A DNA stretch of 64,000 nt from Chlorobium sp. N1 (GTDB lineage Bacteria; Bacteroidota; Chlorobiia; Chlorobiales; Chlorobiaceae): NCBI RefSeq assembly GCF_004332115.1, contig NZ_SJPA01000001.1:372001-436000 (forward strand), read 5' to 3'. Below are positions 45,014 to 56,239 of this stretch, piece after piece. Each line of letters begins with the position of its first letter. Within the stretch, counting starts at the first letter, position 1. Both the position numbers and the translations under genes were made by a program. The notes beneath the pieces are model-generated. The model was not told the DNA's origin, did no database searches, and saw only the letters and a list, made by a program, of their open reading frames with translations.

Positions 45014-45748
45014 ATGCCCAGAGGAAAGGCCGGCTCCATGCTCCGTTCGTTCGCGCTCTGTATGGCGGCCTCGGCCGCACTGACGATGCTCTCCCCTGCA
45101 GCCCGGGCTGCGGGCGAGACCTCCTATGCGACCCTCATCCGGCAGTATGTGGAGCAAGATAAGACATATTTATTACAAAAAATCCGTCAAAAAGCCGTGG
45201 TACCTTCAGAGAAGGCCGTCATAGAGGCGCTCCTCTGCGAGGACGGGCCGAAGGCGGTCGCACTCTTCCGCAAGCAGCTGGTCATGTACCCCGATCCGGC
45301 CATCGACCCGATCAGCCACCGGCGCATCGCCGACTACAACCGCACCCTCACCGCAGAGGTTCCGGTGCCCCGCCTCTCAAAACCCGTTGCAACGCCCGTC
45401 CCCGCAGCTCCGCCGCAGCCGAAGGCCGCCCCCGCAGCGCCTGTGGCGGCAGCCGTGCCGCCGGCGCCCGCGGCCCCCACGCCCGCACCCGAGCCGCAGA
45501 AGCCGGCCCGCTACAGTACGACGGCCTACGCCCCCGGCGACACCCATACGCTCCAGTTCGGAAGCTTCAGCAGCCGCGCCAACGCCGAAGCGCTCGCCGA
45601 CCGCCTCTCCGCTGAAAGTCAGGTCACGGTCGTCTTCGAGAGACAGATGTACAAGGTGCGGCTGGCAAGCGGGTTCAGGAGCGCCGACGCCGCCAAGTCG
45701 GCCGGCCGGCGCCTCTCGATTCCCTCCATCACGCTTCCCATCAGGTAG
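45014..45748 (+). CDS. SPOR-domain periplasmic protein
   Basis: The 244-residue protein has a signal peptide (about residues 1-32, [20 protein letters not shown]), a short helical region, a long Pro/Ala-rich linker (about 125-160) and a C-terminal SPOR domain ([20 protein letters not shown]). SPOR domains bind denuded septal peptidoglycan, so a cell-division or envelope role is likely. TTGACT at about 44956 with GGCATA 17 bp later is a possible promoter. The sigma-54 activator starts 32 bp downstream. Confidence 0.9.
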   Translation: MPRGKAGSMLRSFALCMAASAALTMLSPAARAAGETSYATLIRQYVEQDKTYLLQKIRQKAVVPSEKAVIEALLCEDGPKAVALFRKQLVMYPDPAIDPISHRRIADYNRTLTAEVPVPRLSKPVATPVPAAPPQPKAAPAAPVAAAVPPAPAAPTPAPEPQKPARYSTTAYAPGDTHTLQFGSFSSRANAEALADRLSAESQVTVVFERQMYKVRLASGFRSADAAKSAGRRLSIPSITLPIR

Positions 45749-45779
45749 TGCCGCACACTACCGCTACAGCAACAGGCAG

Positions 45780-46904
45780 ATGAAAAAAGAGCACGGCCTC
45801 ATCGGAAATTGCGACCTCATGGTGCGGCTCGGCCAGTTCGCCCTCCAGGTCGCCGAAACCGACATCACGGTGCTCATCACCGGCGAGACCGGCTCGGGCA
45901 AGGAGGTGCTGGCGCGATTCATCCACAACCACAGCCGAAGGGCGTCGGGCAGCTTCATCCCGGTCAACTGCGGCGCCATTCCGGCAGGCATCCTCGAAAG
46001 CGAGCTCTTCGGCCATGAAAAAGGGGCCTTCACCGGCGCCGTGCAGGCGCGGAAAGGCTATTTCGAATCGGCCGACCGGGGAACGATATTCCTCGACGAG
46101 ATCGGGGAGATGCCTCCGGAGACCCAGGTCAAGTTCCTCCGCGTCATCGAAAACGGCCGGTTCCAGCGGGTCGGATCGTCGGAGTCCATCTACTCCGACA
46201 CCCGCATCATCGCAGCCACCAACCGCAACCTCATCGAGTCGGTCAGCCAGAACGAGTTCCGCGAGGATCTCTACTACCGCCTGCGCAGCGTCGAGCTCCA
46301 CCTCCCCCCGCTGCGCGAACGCGGCAGCGACATCCTGCTGCTGGCAGAACACTTCGTGCACGAGTTCGAGTCGAAGCACCGCATCCCCTTCGAAGGGTTC
46401 AGTCCCGAAGCCACAGAGATGCTCCTGCGCTACCCGTGGCCGGGAAACGTCCGCGAACTGCGCAATCTCATCGAATCCCTGCTCGTCCTTGAAAAGGGAC
46501 GCCAGATCACGCCCGACGTCCTCGACAAGCACCTGGTGCAGCGGAGCCGCTTCAAGAGCCTGGTCCACGATCCGGTACGCTCGGAAAAGAACGAGCTCCA
46601 GCTCGTCTACAGCAGCATCATCCAGCTCCGCCAGGAGGTGAGCGAGATCCGCCAGATGCTCCAGCAGCTCCTGCATGAGGGCCAACCCCGGCACTCCCGG
46701 CAGCTGCTCCTGCCCGACAGGACGGAGCCTGCCCGGGATGTTCCCCCGCCGGCGGATCCCGAGGTGCGCCCGCTCGAGGCGGCCGAGAGACAGGCGCTCG
46801 CCGAGGCGCTGGAAGCCTCGGGCGGCAGCCGGAGGAAAGCTGCCGCCGCACTCGGCATCACCGAGCGGACGCTCTACCGCAAGATCAAGACCTACGGCCT
46901 CTGA
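45780..46904 (+). CDS. Sigma-54-dependent activator without a sensor domain (PspF-like layout)
   Basis: The 374-residue AAA+ activator starts directly with the central domain ([20 protein letters not shown]). Walker A GETGSGKE is at 35-42, the sigma-54 contact loop GAFTGA at 82-87, and Walker B is FLDEIGEM. A linker of about 70 residues leads to a Fis-type helix-turn-helix ([20 protein letters not shown]). The receiver or GAF domain usual in NtrC-type proteins is absent, as in PspF, so activity may be set by a partner or by gene dosage. The 3' end overlaps the convergent lnt. Confidence 0.95.
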   Translation: MKKEHGLIGNCDLMVRLGQFALQVAETDITVLITGETGSGKEVLARFIHNHSRRASGSFIPVNCGAIPAGILESELFGHEKGAFTGAVQARKGYFESADRGTIFLDEIGEMPPETQVKFLRVIENGRFQRVGSSESIYSDTRIIAATNRNLIESVSQNEFREDLYYRLRSVELHLPPLRERGSDILLLAEHFVHEFESKHRIPFEGFSPEATEMLLRYPWPGNVRELRNLIESLLVLEKGRQITPDVLDKHLVQRSRFKSLVHDPVRSEKNELQLVYSSIIQLRQEVSEIRQMLQQLLHEGQPRHSRQLLLPDRTEPARDVPPPADPEVRPLEAAERQALAEALEASGGSRRKAAAALGITERTLYRKIKTYGL

Positions 46905-48513
46905 ACACGATCCGGCGCACCCAGCCACCCCCGACGACAAGAAGCGACACCACGACGGAGGCCTTCGCCAGAAGGTCAGGATGGCGCGTATAGAAGCTCA
47001 TGTTCCGTCCGAGCGGGACTTCGGCGTTCAGCACCCGCGCCTCCCACCACGGCAGGCTGGCGATGGTTCGGCCGAAAGGATCGATGCACTCGGTCACGCC
47101 GGTATTGGCGCAGCGGGCCATCGCGCGGCGGTTCTCGATGCAGCGAAGGCGGCCGATCGCAAGATGCTGCCACGGCCCGTAGGAGGTTCCGTACCAGCCG
47201 TCGTTGGTCACCAGCGTCAGCAGCTCGGCACCGAGGCTGACGAACCGGGAAACGTAGCCCGGAAAGATCGACTCGTAGCAGATGATATTGGCGAGCTTCA
47301 CGTTCGCCCGCCCCTCCCTCGGAAGCTCCATGAGGGCCGGGCCCGGCCCGCGCCCCCAGCTCCCCACCCCGGCAAGGGAGAAGGCCAGGCGCTCGAGCAC
47401 CGGGAAGTACCCCGAGTATGGCACCCGCTCGGCGAACGGCACCAGGTTCGACTTGCGGTAGATCTGCGGTTCTTCCCCTCCGGGGGTAAGCAGCATGGTG
47501 GCGTTGAAGACCTCGAAGTAGCGCCCGCTCGCCCGGTCGAACCGGCCCGGCCCCGCTGAAGGGGGGCGCTCGCCGGGATCGGCATAGACGATGTCCGAAA
47601 ACCCGGTCAGCAGCGACACCCTCCAGAGCCGGAGGGAACGGCGGAGGGAGAGAAGGTAGTCGCCGTACCCGTCGTCGAGGATGTAGAACGGCAGGGCGGT
47701 TTCCGGCCATACCACCAGCTCGGGCCGGCTCTGCATGACGGCACGGTCGCTCAGGAGATAATAAAGCTCCAGGGTCTCGCGGCTGGTGTAGCGCTGCCAC
47801 TTTTCGAAGGGGTCGATGTCCGGCTGCACGAGGCTCACCCGGAGCATACCGCCCTCGGCCGCCTCCCGGGGCGAGTGCAGGCGGAGGAAGCCGTAGGCCA
47901 TCGGCACCAGCACCATGAGAAGAAGGACGGGGGCATAGCGCGAAAGCCGCCGCCGGCCGTCGAGCAGGAGGAAAAGGACGAGCACGTTGAAAGCGGCAAG
48001 CCAGAAGCTGATACCCCACACGCCGGTGATGTCGGCGTACTGCACCATCAGGAGAAGGTTGGCCTGGGAGTTGCCGAGCGTCAGCCACCCGAGCGAAAGC
48101 TCCTGCTGCATGTAAAGCCACTCCCACCCCGTCAGCAGGAAGGGGAATGACAGCAGGGCCGGCCGCACGCCCCAGAGCCTTGCGGCCATGAAGAAGAGCA
48201 TGAAGGGCACCGAGAGGAACAGGGCCTCGGCCAGGATGGTGAGGAGGCCGCCGGGCAGGGTCGCAAGACAGACCCACCAGAGCGCCCCGGCCGAATAGGC
48301 GAGCATGGCGAGGAAGGTCTTCAGGAACACCGAGCGCGCCGACGGGTCCGGGGCGATCGAGTGCAGCAGCGGCACCAGGGCGACCCAGGCCAGCAGCTCG
48401 AAATGAATCGAGGGATAGGACGGGAAAGCGAGGGCCAGGAGGATGCCGCTGAGGAGCGGCGGAAGATACGGGGATCGCCGGAACCGGCCGGCCGTCGACG
48501 GGAATACAGTCAT
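46885..48513 (-). CDS. lnt: Apolipoprotein N-acyltransferase
   Basis: The 542-residue membrane enzyme adds the third acyl chain to lipoproteins. About six to seven N-terminal transmembrane segments ([20 protein letters not shown] onward) precede a periplasmic nitrilase-like domain. The catalytic residues are in WPETALP (Glu), [12 protein letters not shown] (Lys) and ICYESIFP (Cys), with a last hydrophobic segment at the C-terminus. The 20-bp 3' overlap with the sigma-54 activator gene is convergent. Confidence 0.96.
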   Translation of the reverse strand: MTVFPSTAGRFRRSPYLPPLLSGILLALAFPSYPSIHFELLAWVALVPLLHSIAPDPSARSVFLKTFLAMLAYSAGALWWVCLATLPGGLLTILAEALFLSVPFMLFFMAARLWGVRPALLSFPFLLTGWEWLYMQQELSLGWLTLGNSQANLLLMVQYADITGVWGISFWLAAFNVLVLFLLLDGRRRLSRYAPVLLLMVLVPMAYGFLRLHSPREAAEGGMLRVSLVQPDIDPFEKWQRYTSRETLELYYLLSDRAVMQSRPELVVWPETALPFYILDDGYGDYLLSLRRSLRLWRVSLLTGFSDIVYADPGERPPSAGPGRFDRASGRYFEVFNATMLLTPGGEEPQIYRKSNLVPFAERVPYSGYFPVLERLAFSLAGVGSWGRGPGPALMELPREGRANVKLANIICYESIFPGYVSRFVSLGAELLTLVTNDGWYGTSYGPWQHLAIGRLRCIENRRAMARCANTGVTECIDPFGRTIASLPWWEARVLNAEVPLGRNMSFYTRHPDLLAKASVVVSLLVVGGGWVRRIVFRGRRS

Positions 48514-48744
48514 TGCTTTGGAGCGGTGAATCGATGGACAAAGCCAATGAACGCGGCAATTGCACGAAAAATTATACGACTTTTCGGGCTAAGAGATAAA
48601 CGGGTGGGATATATTTTGCTTTTTTATTGATTATTTATTCTTTAAATTTATTTCAAGCTGTTATTTAACGGGGGTAGGCTTGCAGTTAAAACGGGCCCCT
48701 GCAAATATCCAATTTCAACGCCATCAGAAAAAGGAGAAATCATT
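48514..48744 (+). promoter_or_regulatory. A+T-rich leader and control region of fmoA
   Basis: This 231-bp gap turns sharply A+T-rich at about 48590-48665, unlike the rest of the window. TATATT is at 48610-48615. An AAAAGGAGAAATC ribosome site lies just before the fmoA ATG. A GG-N10-GC arrangement with TTGCA (48670-48684) weakly resembles a sigma-54 promoter, but its -24 box is poor. The true start site cannot be fixed from sequence. Confidence 0.6.
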
Positions 48745-49845
48745 ATGGCTCTTTTCGGCACTAAAGACGCGACCACCGCTCACTCCGATTACGAAATCGT
48801 TCTCGAGGGCGGTTCGAGCTCATGGGGAAAGGTAAAAGCCCGGGCGAAAGTAAACGTCCCCCCGGCCCTCCCCCTGCTGCCCGCAGACTGCAACGTCAAG
48901 ATCAACGTGAAGCCGCTGGATCCCGCAAAGGGCTTCGTGCGCTTCTCAGCTGTCATCGAGTCGATCGTCGACAGCACGAAGAACAAGCTGGTCGTCGAAG
49001 CTGACATCGCCAATGAGACCAAAGAGCGCAGGATTTGCGTCGGCGAGGGCTCCGTCACCGTCGGTGATTTCTCCCACTCGTTCTCCTTCGAAGGCTCGGT
49101 CGTCAACATGTTCTACTACCGCTCCGATGCGGTCCGCAGGAACGTGCCGAACCCGATCTACATGCAGGGCCGCCAGTTCCACGACATCATCATGAAGGTG
49201 CCGCTCGACAACAACGACGTCATCGACACCTGGGAAGGCACCCTGAAGGCCCTCCAGACCACCGGCGCGTTCAACGACTGGATCCGCGACTTCTGGTTCA
49301 TCGGACCTGCATTCACCGCACTCAACGAGGGTGGCCAGCGCATCTCGAAGATCGAGGTCAACAGCATCGGCACCCAGAGCGGCGAGAAAGGACCGGTCGG
49401 CGTCACCCGCTGGCGTTTCTCGCACGGCGGTTCCGGCATCGTCGACTCCATCGCACGCTGGGCAGAGCTCTTCCCGGCCGACAAGCTCAACCGGCCCGCT
49501 TCCGTTGAAGCCGGCTTCCGTTCCGATTCACAGGGTATCGAGGTCAAGGTCGACGGCGACTTCCCCGGCGTCTCCGTAGACGCAGGCGGCGGACTCCGCA
49601 GGATCCTGAACCATCCGCTCATCCCGCTGGTCCACCACGGCATGGTCGGCAAGTTCAACGACTTCACCGTCGACACCCAGCTCAAGATCGTCCTTCCGAA
49701 GGGCTACAAGATCCGCTATGCTGCACCTCAGTTCCGTTCGCAGAACCTCGAGGAATACCGCTGGAGCGGTGGTGCATACGCCCGCTGGGTCGAGCACGTC
49801 TGCAAAGGCGGCACCGGCCAGTTCGAAGTGCTCTACGCACAGTAA
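48745..49845 (+). CDS. fmoA: Fenna-Matthews-Olson bacteriochlorophyll a protein
   Basis: The 366-residue antenna protein forms trimers that bind bacteriochlorophyll a and pass energy from the chlorosome baseplate to the reaction centre. Ligand histidines are in place (counting Met1): His111 (GDFSHSFSF), His146 (GRQFHDIIM), His290, His297 and His298 (NHPLIPLVHHGM). Cys49 and Cys353, linked to redox-controlled quenching, are also conserved. The ending ARWVEHVCKGG is typical. It has a strong ribosome site and its own terminator, fitting high single-gene expression. This gene identifies the organism as a green sulfur bacterium. Confidence 0.99.
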   Translation: MALFGTKDATTAHSDYEIVLEGGSSSWGKVKARAKVNVPPALPLLPADCNVKINVKPLDPAKGFVRFSAVIESIVDSTKNKLVVEADIANETKERRICVGEGSVTVGDFSHSFSFEGSVVNMFYYRSDAVRRNVPNPIYMQGRQFHDIIMKVPLDNNDVIDTWEGTLKALQTTGAFNDWIRDFWFIGPAFTALNEGGQRISKIEVNSIGTQSGEKGPVGVTRWRFSHGGSGIVDSIARWAELFPADKLNRPASVEAGFRSDSQGIEVKVDGDFPGVSVDAGGGLRRILNHPLIPLVHHGMVGKFNDFTVDTQLKIVLPKGYKIRYAAPQFRSQNLEEYRWSGGAYARWVEHVCKGGTGQFEVLYAQ

Positions 49846-49874
49846 GCACCCTCTCGGACAACGACAGAAAGACA

Positions 49875-49903
49875 GAAGACCGGCAACAGCCGGTCTTCTC
49901 GTT
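49875..49903 (+). terminator. Intrinsic terminator downstream of fmoA
   Basis: GAAGACCGGC pairs with GCCGGTCTTC around AACA, followed by TCGTTTT. Confidence 0.9.
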
Positions 49904-49951
49904 TTCATCCGAATCAACGTCCTTCCGCCCCGCCCTCTTCGCCAAGCCCGC

Positions 49952-50353
49952 TCAACCGAGCAGCTGCAGGATCTCCTCGATCTCCCGTCGAACCTCCCTC
50001 AGCAGCATGACCCTGCGCTCGTCGACCACCCGGTTCTTCCTGTCCGACTGGCCGATCTCATCCTGGAGCCGCAGGATCTCCCGGGTCCTGGGATCCTGAT
50101 TCTTCGGCTTCCCGTCCCGCTTCATCAGTTCGCTGGCCTTGCCGAGCCGGTACCCCTGCTCGTAGACAAGGTCCTTGATGTGGAGAACGAGGGCCATGTC
50201 GGTATGGGTATACCGGCGGTTTCCCCGGGTATCGCGTCCCGGCCGGAGCTCCTTGAAGAAAGACTCCCAGTACCGCAGGAGGTAAGCAGGAACGCCGGCG
50301 ATGCGGCTTACCTCGCCTATCGAGTAATAGTTCTTGCTGGAATCAAACGGCAT
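49952..50353 (-). CDS. MerR-family transcriptional regulator
   Basis: The 133-residue protein has an N-terminal MerR winged helix (YYSIGEVSRIAGVPAYLLRY, NRRYTHTDMALVLHIKDLVY) and a C-terminal coiled coil. The YLLRYWES form resembles the group with sequence motif LRYWE found in many Gram-negative MerR proteins without a metal-binding loop. No cysteines are present, so it is unlikely to sense metals directly. It is convergent with fmoA and divergent from the ABC exporter gene. Confidence 0.9.
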   Translation of the reverse strand: MPFDSSKNYYSIGEVSRIAGVPAYLLRYWESFFKELRPGRDTRGNRRYTHTDMALVLHIKDLVYEQGYRLGKASELMKRDGKPKNQDPRTREILRLQDEIGQSDRKNRVVDERRVMLLREVRREIEEILQLLG

Positions 50354-50432
50354 CTGGCTCCCCCGTGTGGCATTGTTTTGTTTTCGTCATTCTTATTATA
50401 CATTTACTACCGTCACTTCAACAACACGACGG

Positions 50433-52190
50433 ATGAAAAATCTTCTCAGCCTCTGGCCCTACCTTTCGAGGTACCGCGTAAAACTGCTTGCAGGGTTCGT
50501 CTTCATCATCCTGACGAACATCTGCGCCGTCATCGGCCCACGCTACATCCGCCTTGCCGTCGACAGCATGAACGGCCCCTTCATGATCAGCGACGTGCTC
50601 CGCAACGCCGGACTCTACGTGCTCTTCGCCCTCCTCAGCGGTTTTTTCCTCTTCCTCGTCCGCCAGAGCATCATCGTCACCTCGCGCCATATCGAATATG
50701 ATCTGAAAAACGACTACTACCGTCACCTGCAGAGCCTGCCGAGAGCGTTCTACAACATGACGAGCACAGGTGAGCTCATCTCGAGGGGGACCAACGACCT
50801 GAACGCCGTCAGGGAGTTCCTCGGACCCGGCATCATGTACTCGCTGAACACCTTCTTCCGGCTGCTCTTCGCGCTGGCAGCGATGATATCGCTTTCACCG
50901 AAACTCACCTTCTTCGCCCTCCTGCCGGCCCCGATACTGAGCTGGTCGGTCTACCGTATCGGACGCTCGATGCAGAAACGCTCGAAAAGCATCCAGGAGA
51001 GCTATGCGGCCATCACCAACCTCGTCCAGGAGAACCTCTCCGGCATCCGCATCGTCAAGAGCTATACGCGGGAGGCCTTCGAGATCGAGCGTTTCGAGAA
51101 GCTCAACGAGGAATATTACGGAAAGAACCTCTCCCTCGGAAGATTGCAGGCGCTGTTCTTCGCGTTCCTCACATCCCTGACCGCATTCTCGCTGCTGCCG
51201 GTCATCTGGATCGGCGGAGCGGGCGTCATGGAGGGCACGATGACCATCGGCGGCATCGCCCAGTTCATCGTCTACGTTACCATGCTCAGCTGGCCGATCA
51301 TCTCCATCGGATGGGTTACGAGCATCATCCAGAAAGCCTCCTCAGCACAGGCGCGACTCGACGAGATCTTCGCCGCCGAGCCCGGCCCCGAGACTGCCGA
51401 CCGGTCGGCTGAACGCCCTCGAGAACCCGTCCACGAAGGCATGCTCTCCTTCCACGACGTCAGCTTCAGCTATCCGGGAAGCGACGGACAGCCGGTGCTC
51501 GAGCACCTGTCGATCGATATCGAGCCCGGAACCAAAACGGCGATCGTCGGCGCCACGGGATCCGGCAAAAGCTCGCTCGTCAGCCTCATCCCGCGACTCT
51601 ACGACCCGACTGCCGGCTCCATCACCCTCGGCGGGAGGGATATCCGCACCATCCCCGTCAAGGAGCTGAGGGAATCGATCGGGTTCGTGCCGCAGGTCAA
51701 CTTCCTCTTCTCCGACACCATCGCCCGCAACATCAGCTGGGGAAGCCGCGAGAGCCGGGTCGACGCGGTACTCGAAGCCAGCCGCACGGCCATGCTCCAC
51801 GACGACGTCCAGGACTTTCCCGACGGCTTCGAGACCATGCTCGGAGAGAAGGGCATCAACCTCTCCGGCGGACAGAAGCAGCGGGCCTGCATCGCCCGTG
51901 CGGTTGCCTGGAAACCCTCGATCCTCATCCTCGACGACGCGCTCTCGGCCGTCGACACCGACACGGAGGCGAAGCTCTTCGACGCCCTGCTCCAGCAGCT
52001 CCCCGACACCACGGTGATCCTCATCAGCCACAGGATATCGACGGTGAAGAACTGCGACAGGATCATCGTCCTCAGGGATGGCAGGATCGCAGAAAGCGGC
52101 ACCCATGAAGAGCTGCTCAGCCAGGAGGGCATCTACTTCGAACTCTACAACCAGCAGCTCCTCGAAGAGGAGATCCTCTCCCTCAGCTGA
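50433..52190 (+). CDS. ABC exporter with fused membrane and ATPase domains (MsbA-like)
   Basis: The 585-residue half-transporter has six transmembrane segments in the first 310 residues and a C-terminal ATPase with Walker A VGATGSGKSSL, signature INLSGGQKQR and Walker B ILILDDALSAVDTDTE. It should work as a homodimer exporting lipids or hydrophobic compounds. The start at 50433 (MKNLLSLWPYLSRYRVKLL) follows an 80-bp divergent gap with the MerR gene. Its 3' end overlaps the convergent radical SAM gene by 8 bp. The substrate is unknown. Confidence 0.93.
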   Translation: MKNLLSLWPYLSRYRVKLLAGFVFIILTNICAVIGPRYIRLAVDSMNGPFMISDVLRNAGLYVLFALLSGFFLFLVRQSIIVTSRHIEYDLKNDYYRHLQSLPRAFYNMTSTGELISRGTNDLNAVREFLGPGIMYSLNTFFRLLFALAAMISLSPKLTFFALLPAPILSWSVYRIGRSMQKRSKSIQESYAAITNLVQENLSGIRIVKSYTREAFEIERFEKLNEEYYGKNLSLGRLQALFFAFLTSLTAFSLLPVIWIGGAGVMEGTMTIGGIAQFIVYVTMLSWPIISIGWVTSIIQKASSAQARLDEIFAAEPGPETADRSAERPREPVHEGMLSFHDVSFSYPGSDGQPVLEHLSIDIEPGTKTAIVGATGSGKSSLVSLIPRLYDPTAGSITLGGRDIRTIPVKELRESIGFVPQVNFLFSDTIARNISWGSRESRVDAVLEASRTAMLHDDVQDFPDGFETMLGEKGINLSGGQKQRACIARAVAWKPSILILDDALSAVDTDTEAKLFDALLQQLPDTTVILISHRISTVKNCDRIIVLRDGRIAESGTHEELLSQEGIYFELYNQQLLEEEILSLS

Positions 52191-53634
52191 CAGGCCGCCG
52201 CACCTCTTCCAGGCCGCCGAGCGTGGCAAGCTGACCCATGAGGTCCCGGCGCGCCAGCCCGTACAGATGCACATAGAGCAGATTGAACGAGAGCACCGAG
52301 GCCCTGAGGGTGGGCGCCGCAGCTGCGCGTTTCAGGGCGTTGAGGGGGGTGAAAACGCGCCGGGTCAGGGCGGTGTATGAGGGAATGAACTCCTCGAGGG
52401 GAATGGATTTCGGGCGATAGAGCATCTCCTGGCCCCAGGAGAAGCGGAATGCGTCGTGGTTCGAGGGGTCGTGCAGGAGCCTGCCCTCGGCGGCAAGCCG
52501 GCTGAACAGGCCGGTTCCGGGGATCGGCCGGAGCAGGTTGATGCCCGGTACGTCCACCCCCGTCTCCTCGATGAACGCTTCGATCCGCTGCGGCATGTCC
52601 AGCGTGTCGCCGTCGAGGCCGTAGATGAAGCTGCCGTAGACGCAGATCCCCGCATCCCTGATCGCCCTGATCGATGCCACCTGGCGCGATGCCGGGTTGT
52701 GGAACTTCTGGTGGGCGTGGTTGCTCCCGTCCCCGATGCTCTCGATACCGACGAGCAGGGCGCCGCAGCCCGAACGGGCGAAGAGTTCGAGCAGGGCGGG
52801 GTTCTCGCCGAGCGAGGTGGTCGACTGGCCCACCCAGCGGATGCCGAACGGAATGAGCCCCGTAAAGAGCTCGCGTGCGTAGCGCTCGCTGGCGTTGATG
52901 GTATCGTCGAGAAAAAAGAAGATCCGCCGATCCTCCTTCAGGAACCCCTCCACCTCCCGCAGCACCTCTGCGACCGGACGGTGGCGGAGACGGTGGCCGT
53001 TCATCACATGGACCGTGCAGAAGTCGCAGCTGTAGGGACAGCCGCGCGTGGTCTGCACCACGTTGGTCGTAAAATAACTCTTCAAATCGAGCATCGACTT
53101 GCTGACCGGTCCCCGGCGCGAGAGGTCCGGCGGCACCGACTGGCGGTACTCCGCCCTCAGGGAACCGCGCACAAGATCCAGAAGCACCTCACGCCACAGC
53201 TCGTCGGCCTCACCCGTCACCAGAACGTCGGCATGCTCCCGGCAGCGCTCGGGAAAAAGGGTGACGTAGGGCCCGCCGAGCACCACCTTCACCCCGCGCC
53301 GGCGGAGGGCCCGGGCAAGTTCGAAGGCGGGACGGACAGCACCGGTCTGCACGCTGATGCCGACAAGGTCCCACTCCCTGTCGGCGGGGAAACGCTCGAA
53401 ACGGAGGTCGCAGTACTCCTGGCGAACGCCCTCCACCTCGACGGAAGCGAGGATCATCAGCGAGAGCGGAGGGATGGCGAACTGCGCACGGCGGATGATG
53501 CGGCTGAAGAGGGTATCCCTGAGAGAGGAGAAGAGGCCCGGGGAACGCTCGCCCTCTGCGAGGAGGGAGGCGCCGTCAACGCCGCTGTCGGCCTGGATGA
53601 AGACCAGGAGGACATTCTTCTCAGCTCCGGCCAT
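52183..53634 (-). CDS. B12-binding-domain radical SAM protein
   Basis: The 483-residue protein has an N-terminal cobalamin-binding-like Rossmann region (about 60-165; [37 protein letters not shown]) without an obvious DXHXXG. A radical SAM domain follows with Cys199, Cys203 and Cys206 ([13 protein letters not shown]), then a DUF4070-like C-terminal part. This layout is shared by BchE, the bacteriochlorophyll methylases BchQ/BchR and hopanoid-type enzymes. The start at 53634 overlaps the 3' end of mutS by 14 bp. A pigment role is possible but not shown. Confidence 0.85.
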   Translation of the reverse strand: MAGAEKNVLLVFIQADSGVDGASLLAEGERSPGLFSSLRDTLFSRIIRRAQFAIPPLSLMILASVEVEGVRQEYCDLRFERFPADREWDLVGISVQTGAVRPAFELARALRRRGVKVVLGGPYVTLFPERCREHADVLVTGEADELWREVLLDLVRGSLRAEYRQSVPPDLSRRGPVSKSMLDLKSYFTTNVVQTTRGCPYSCDFCTVHVMNGHRLRHRPVAEVLREVEGFLKEDRRIFFFLDDTINASERYARELFTGLIPFGIRWVGQSTTSLGENPALLELFARSGCGALLVGIESIGDGSNHAHQKFHNPASRQVASIRAIRDAGICVYGSFIYGLDGDTLDMPQRIEAFIEETGVDVPGINLLRPIPGTGLFSRLAAEGRLLHDPSNHDAFRFSWGQEMLYRPKSIPLEEFIPSYTALTRRVFTPLNALKRAAAAPTLRASVLSFNLLYVHLYGLARRDLMGQLATLGGLEEVRRPVS

Positions 53635-56239
53635 CGAGGTAGCCCTGGAGCTTTTTGAGTTCGAGCAGGGCGTCGATGGGCGTAAGGCGGTCGACGTCGA
53701 TTGCCTGCAGCGCTTTCTGCAGGCGCGACTCCACGGCGTCGAAAAGGTTGATCTGCATGCTCTCCCGGACGGCGGGGGCCGCAGGAACGGCCACATCGTG
53801 CTTCTCGAGCCCGGCCATGATCTGGCGGGCCCGATCGATCACCTCCGGCGGCATGCCTGCCATCCGGGCCACTTCGATGCCGTAGCTGTTGTCGGTCGAG
53901 CCACGCACGATCTTGCGCAGGAAGATCACGCTCTGGGCCGTCTCGATGACGGTGGCGTTGTAGTTGACCACACCCGGGAGGCGCTCCTCGAGCTCGGCCA
54001 GTTCATGGTAATGGGTCGCAAAAAGGGTCCGGGCTTTGATGGTGCCGGCGATGTACTCGCTCATTGCCCAGGCGATCGACATGCCGTCGAAGGTGCTGGT
54101 GCCACGGCCGATCTCGTCGAGCAGGATGAGGCTCCTCCCGGTGGCGTTGTTGAGGATGCTTGCCGCCTCGTTCATCTCCACGAGGAAGGTGCTCTCGCCG
54201 GAGGCGAGGTTGTCGCTGGCGCCGACGCGCGTGAAAATGCGGTCGACGAGTCCGATCTCGGCAGATTCGGCCGGCACGAAACTCCCGGCCTGCGCAAGCA
54301 GGACGATGAGCCCCGCCTGGCGGAGATAAGAGCTTTTTCCGGCCATGTTCGGGCCCGTGATCATGAGCATCCGCTGCTGCTCGTCGAACAGGCAGTCGTT
54401 CGAGACGAACGGATCCTCGGGAGAAAGAAGCCGCTCGAGCACGGGATGGCGCCCGGCGGTGATCCTGAGATCGCGGCCCTCGTCGATCCCGGGCTTGCAG
54501 TAACCATATTCCTCTGCCGCGACGGCGTAGGAGCGGAGGCAGTCCAGCTCGGCGATCACGGCGGCATTCTCCTGCACCGCCGACGCCTCCCGGGCGATCA
54601 TCCGGCAGAGCTCGCCGAACAGCTCCGATTCGAGCCGGAGGCTTTTCTCCTCGGCATGGAGGATCTTCTCCTCATACTCCTTCAGGGCGGGAATGGTGTA
54701 CCGCTCGGCGTTGACGAGGGTCTGCTTCTTCTCGTAGAAATCCGGAACCCGGTCGAGGTTGGCCCGGCTGATCTCGATATAGTAGCCGAAGACGCGGTTG
54801 AACTGGACCTTGAGCGAGGAGATGCCGGTACGCTGGCGCTCCTCCTGCTGGATCTCCATCAGGCGGTCCTTGGCGGTGGAGGAGATGGCGCGCAGCTCGT
54901 CGAGCTCTGGGCTGTAGCCCTCACGCACGTAGCCGCCGTCGCGCATCGAGGCGCCGCACTCGGGATCGATCGCCCGTTCGACGCCGTCGGTCAGCGTACC
55001 GAGCTCACGGAGCCGTCGGCCGAGGGCGCGGAGCAGCTCGGAGGAAGATTCGGAGGCAAGGGACTTCAGGCCCGGCACCGTAGAGAGCGAACGGCCGAAC
55101 TGGAGCACCTCGCGGGGAACGGTGCGCAAGGTGGCGATACGCGCAAGTGAGCGTTCCAGGTCGCCGACCGAGGAGAGCAGCTCGCCGAACGCGCCGCGAC
55201 GCCGGCGCTCGAGCAGCAGCTCTTCGACGGCATCGTGGCGCATGCGGATCGGGGCGGCCGACAGCAGCGGACGCTGCAGCCAGCGGCGGATCAGCCGCCC
55301 GCCGAGGGGGTTGGAGGTACGGTCGATGACCTGCAGGAGGCTGCCGTTGAGCGAGCCGTCCTGCATGGACGAAATGATTTCGAGGTTGCGCTTCGTCTGC
55401 AAATCAAGCGTCATGTACTCCCCACCCTGCATCTCGGCGATCCGGGTGATATACTGGAGCCTTCCCTGGCGGGTCTCCTCGAGGTACTGGAGGATGACGC
55501 CGGCGGCAACCCGGCCGGCCCGGTTCCCCTCGATGCCGAACCCCTTGAGCGAATGGGTCCTGAACTGGCGCTGAAGGACCTCTCCGGCATGCTCCTCGCC
55601 GAACATCCAGTCTTCGAGTCCGGTCACGAGAATGCCGGCACTCCCCTTCAGCATGGCCTCCGCATCGGCTTTTTCCGACTGCGCGACGAGGAGCTCCGAA
55701 GGGTGGAGGGATCGGACGAAGTCGGCAAGCGACTCGGCAGGGATGGTGGCCAGGCGGAACTCGGCCGTCGTCACGTCGATATATGCCACGCCGGCGACCC
55801 GCTGCCTCCCCTCCTTCATGAGGGCGGCGGCACAGAGGTAGTTGTTCTGGCGGTCGTCGAGGATGCTGTCGCTGTAGGTGATGCCGGGGGTGACGATATC
55901 GGTGATCTCGCGCCTGACGATCCCCTTGGCCAGGGCGGGATCCTCGACCTGGTCGCAGACCGCCACCTTGAAACCCTTGCGGACCAGTTTTGCGATGTAA
56001 CCTTCGCTGGCGTGGTGCGGGAACCCCGCCATCGGGACGTCGGCGGCCGAACCGTTCGAGCGCCGCGTCAGGACGATGTTGACCGCTGTCGATATGGTGC
56101 AGGCGTCGTCGAAGAAGGTCTCATAGAAATCGCCGACCCTGAAGAGGAGCAGATAGTCCGGATAGCGCTCCTTCACCTCAAGATACTGGCGCATCATGGG
56201 GGAATGCTCTTTCTTCCCTCCGCCCTTTTTTCCTGCCAT
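53621..56239 (-). CDS. mutS: DNA mismatch repair protein MutS
   Basis: The 872-residue protein recognises mismatches and recruits MutL. The mismatch-wedge motif is in [13 protein letters not shown] (Phe-Tyr-Glu), Walker A is [13 protein letters not shown] and Walker [13 protein letters not shown]. The connector, lever and clamp domains are of normal length. Downstream on the same strand, and overlapping by 14 bp, is the radical SAM gene, so the two are translationally linked. MutL is not in the window. Confidence 0.98.
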   Translation of the reverse strand: MAGKKGGGKKEHSPMMRQYLEVKERYPDYLLLFRVGDFYETFFDDACTISTAVNIVLTRRSNGSAADVPMAGFPHHASEGYIAKLVRKGFKVAVCDQVEDPALAKGIVRREITDIVTPGITYSDSILDDRQNNYLCAAALMKEGRQRVAGVAYIDVTTAEFRLATIPAESLADFVRSLHPSELLVAQSEKADAEAMLKGSAGILVTGLEDWMFGEEHAGEVLQRQFRTHSLKGFGIEGNRAGRVAAGVILQYLEETRQGRLQYITRIAEMQGGEYMTLDLQTKRNLEIISSMQDGSLNGSLLQVIDRTSNPLGGRLIRRWLQRPLLSAAPIRMRHDAVEELLLERRRRGAFGELLSSVGDLERSLARIATLRTVPREVLQFGRSLSTVPGLKSLASESSSELLRALGRRLRELGTLTDGVERAIDPECGASMRDGGYVREGYSPELDELRAISSTAKDRLMEIQQEERQRTGISSLKVQFNRVFGYYIEISRANLDRVPDFYEKKQTLVNAERYTIPALKEYEEKILHAEEKSLRLESELFGELCRMIAREASAVQENAAVIAELDCLRSYAVAAEEYGYCKPGIDEGRDLRITAGRHPVLERLLSPEDPFVSNDCLFDEQQRMLMITGPNMAGKSSYLRQAGLIVLLAQAGSFVPAESAEIGLVDRIFTRVGASDNLASGESTFLVEMNEAASILNNATGRSLILLDEIGRGTSTFDGMSIAWAMSEYIAGTIKARTLFATHYHELAELEERLPGVVNYNATVIETAQSVIFLRKIVRGSTDNSYGIEVARMAGMPPEVIDRARQIMAGLEKHDVAVPAAPAVRESMQINLFDAVESRLQKALQAIDVDRLTPIDALLELKKLQGYLDGRS

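Noticed and set aside
48670-48684. Sigma-54 promoter for fmoA as a firm call
   Set aside because: The -12 half is good but the -24 half has just the GG. It is kept as a low-interest observation, not a feature.
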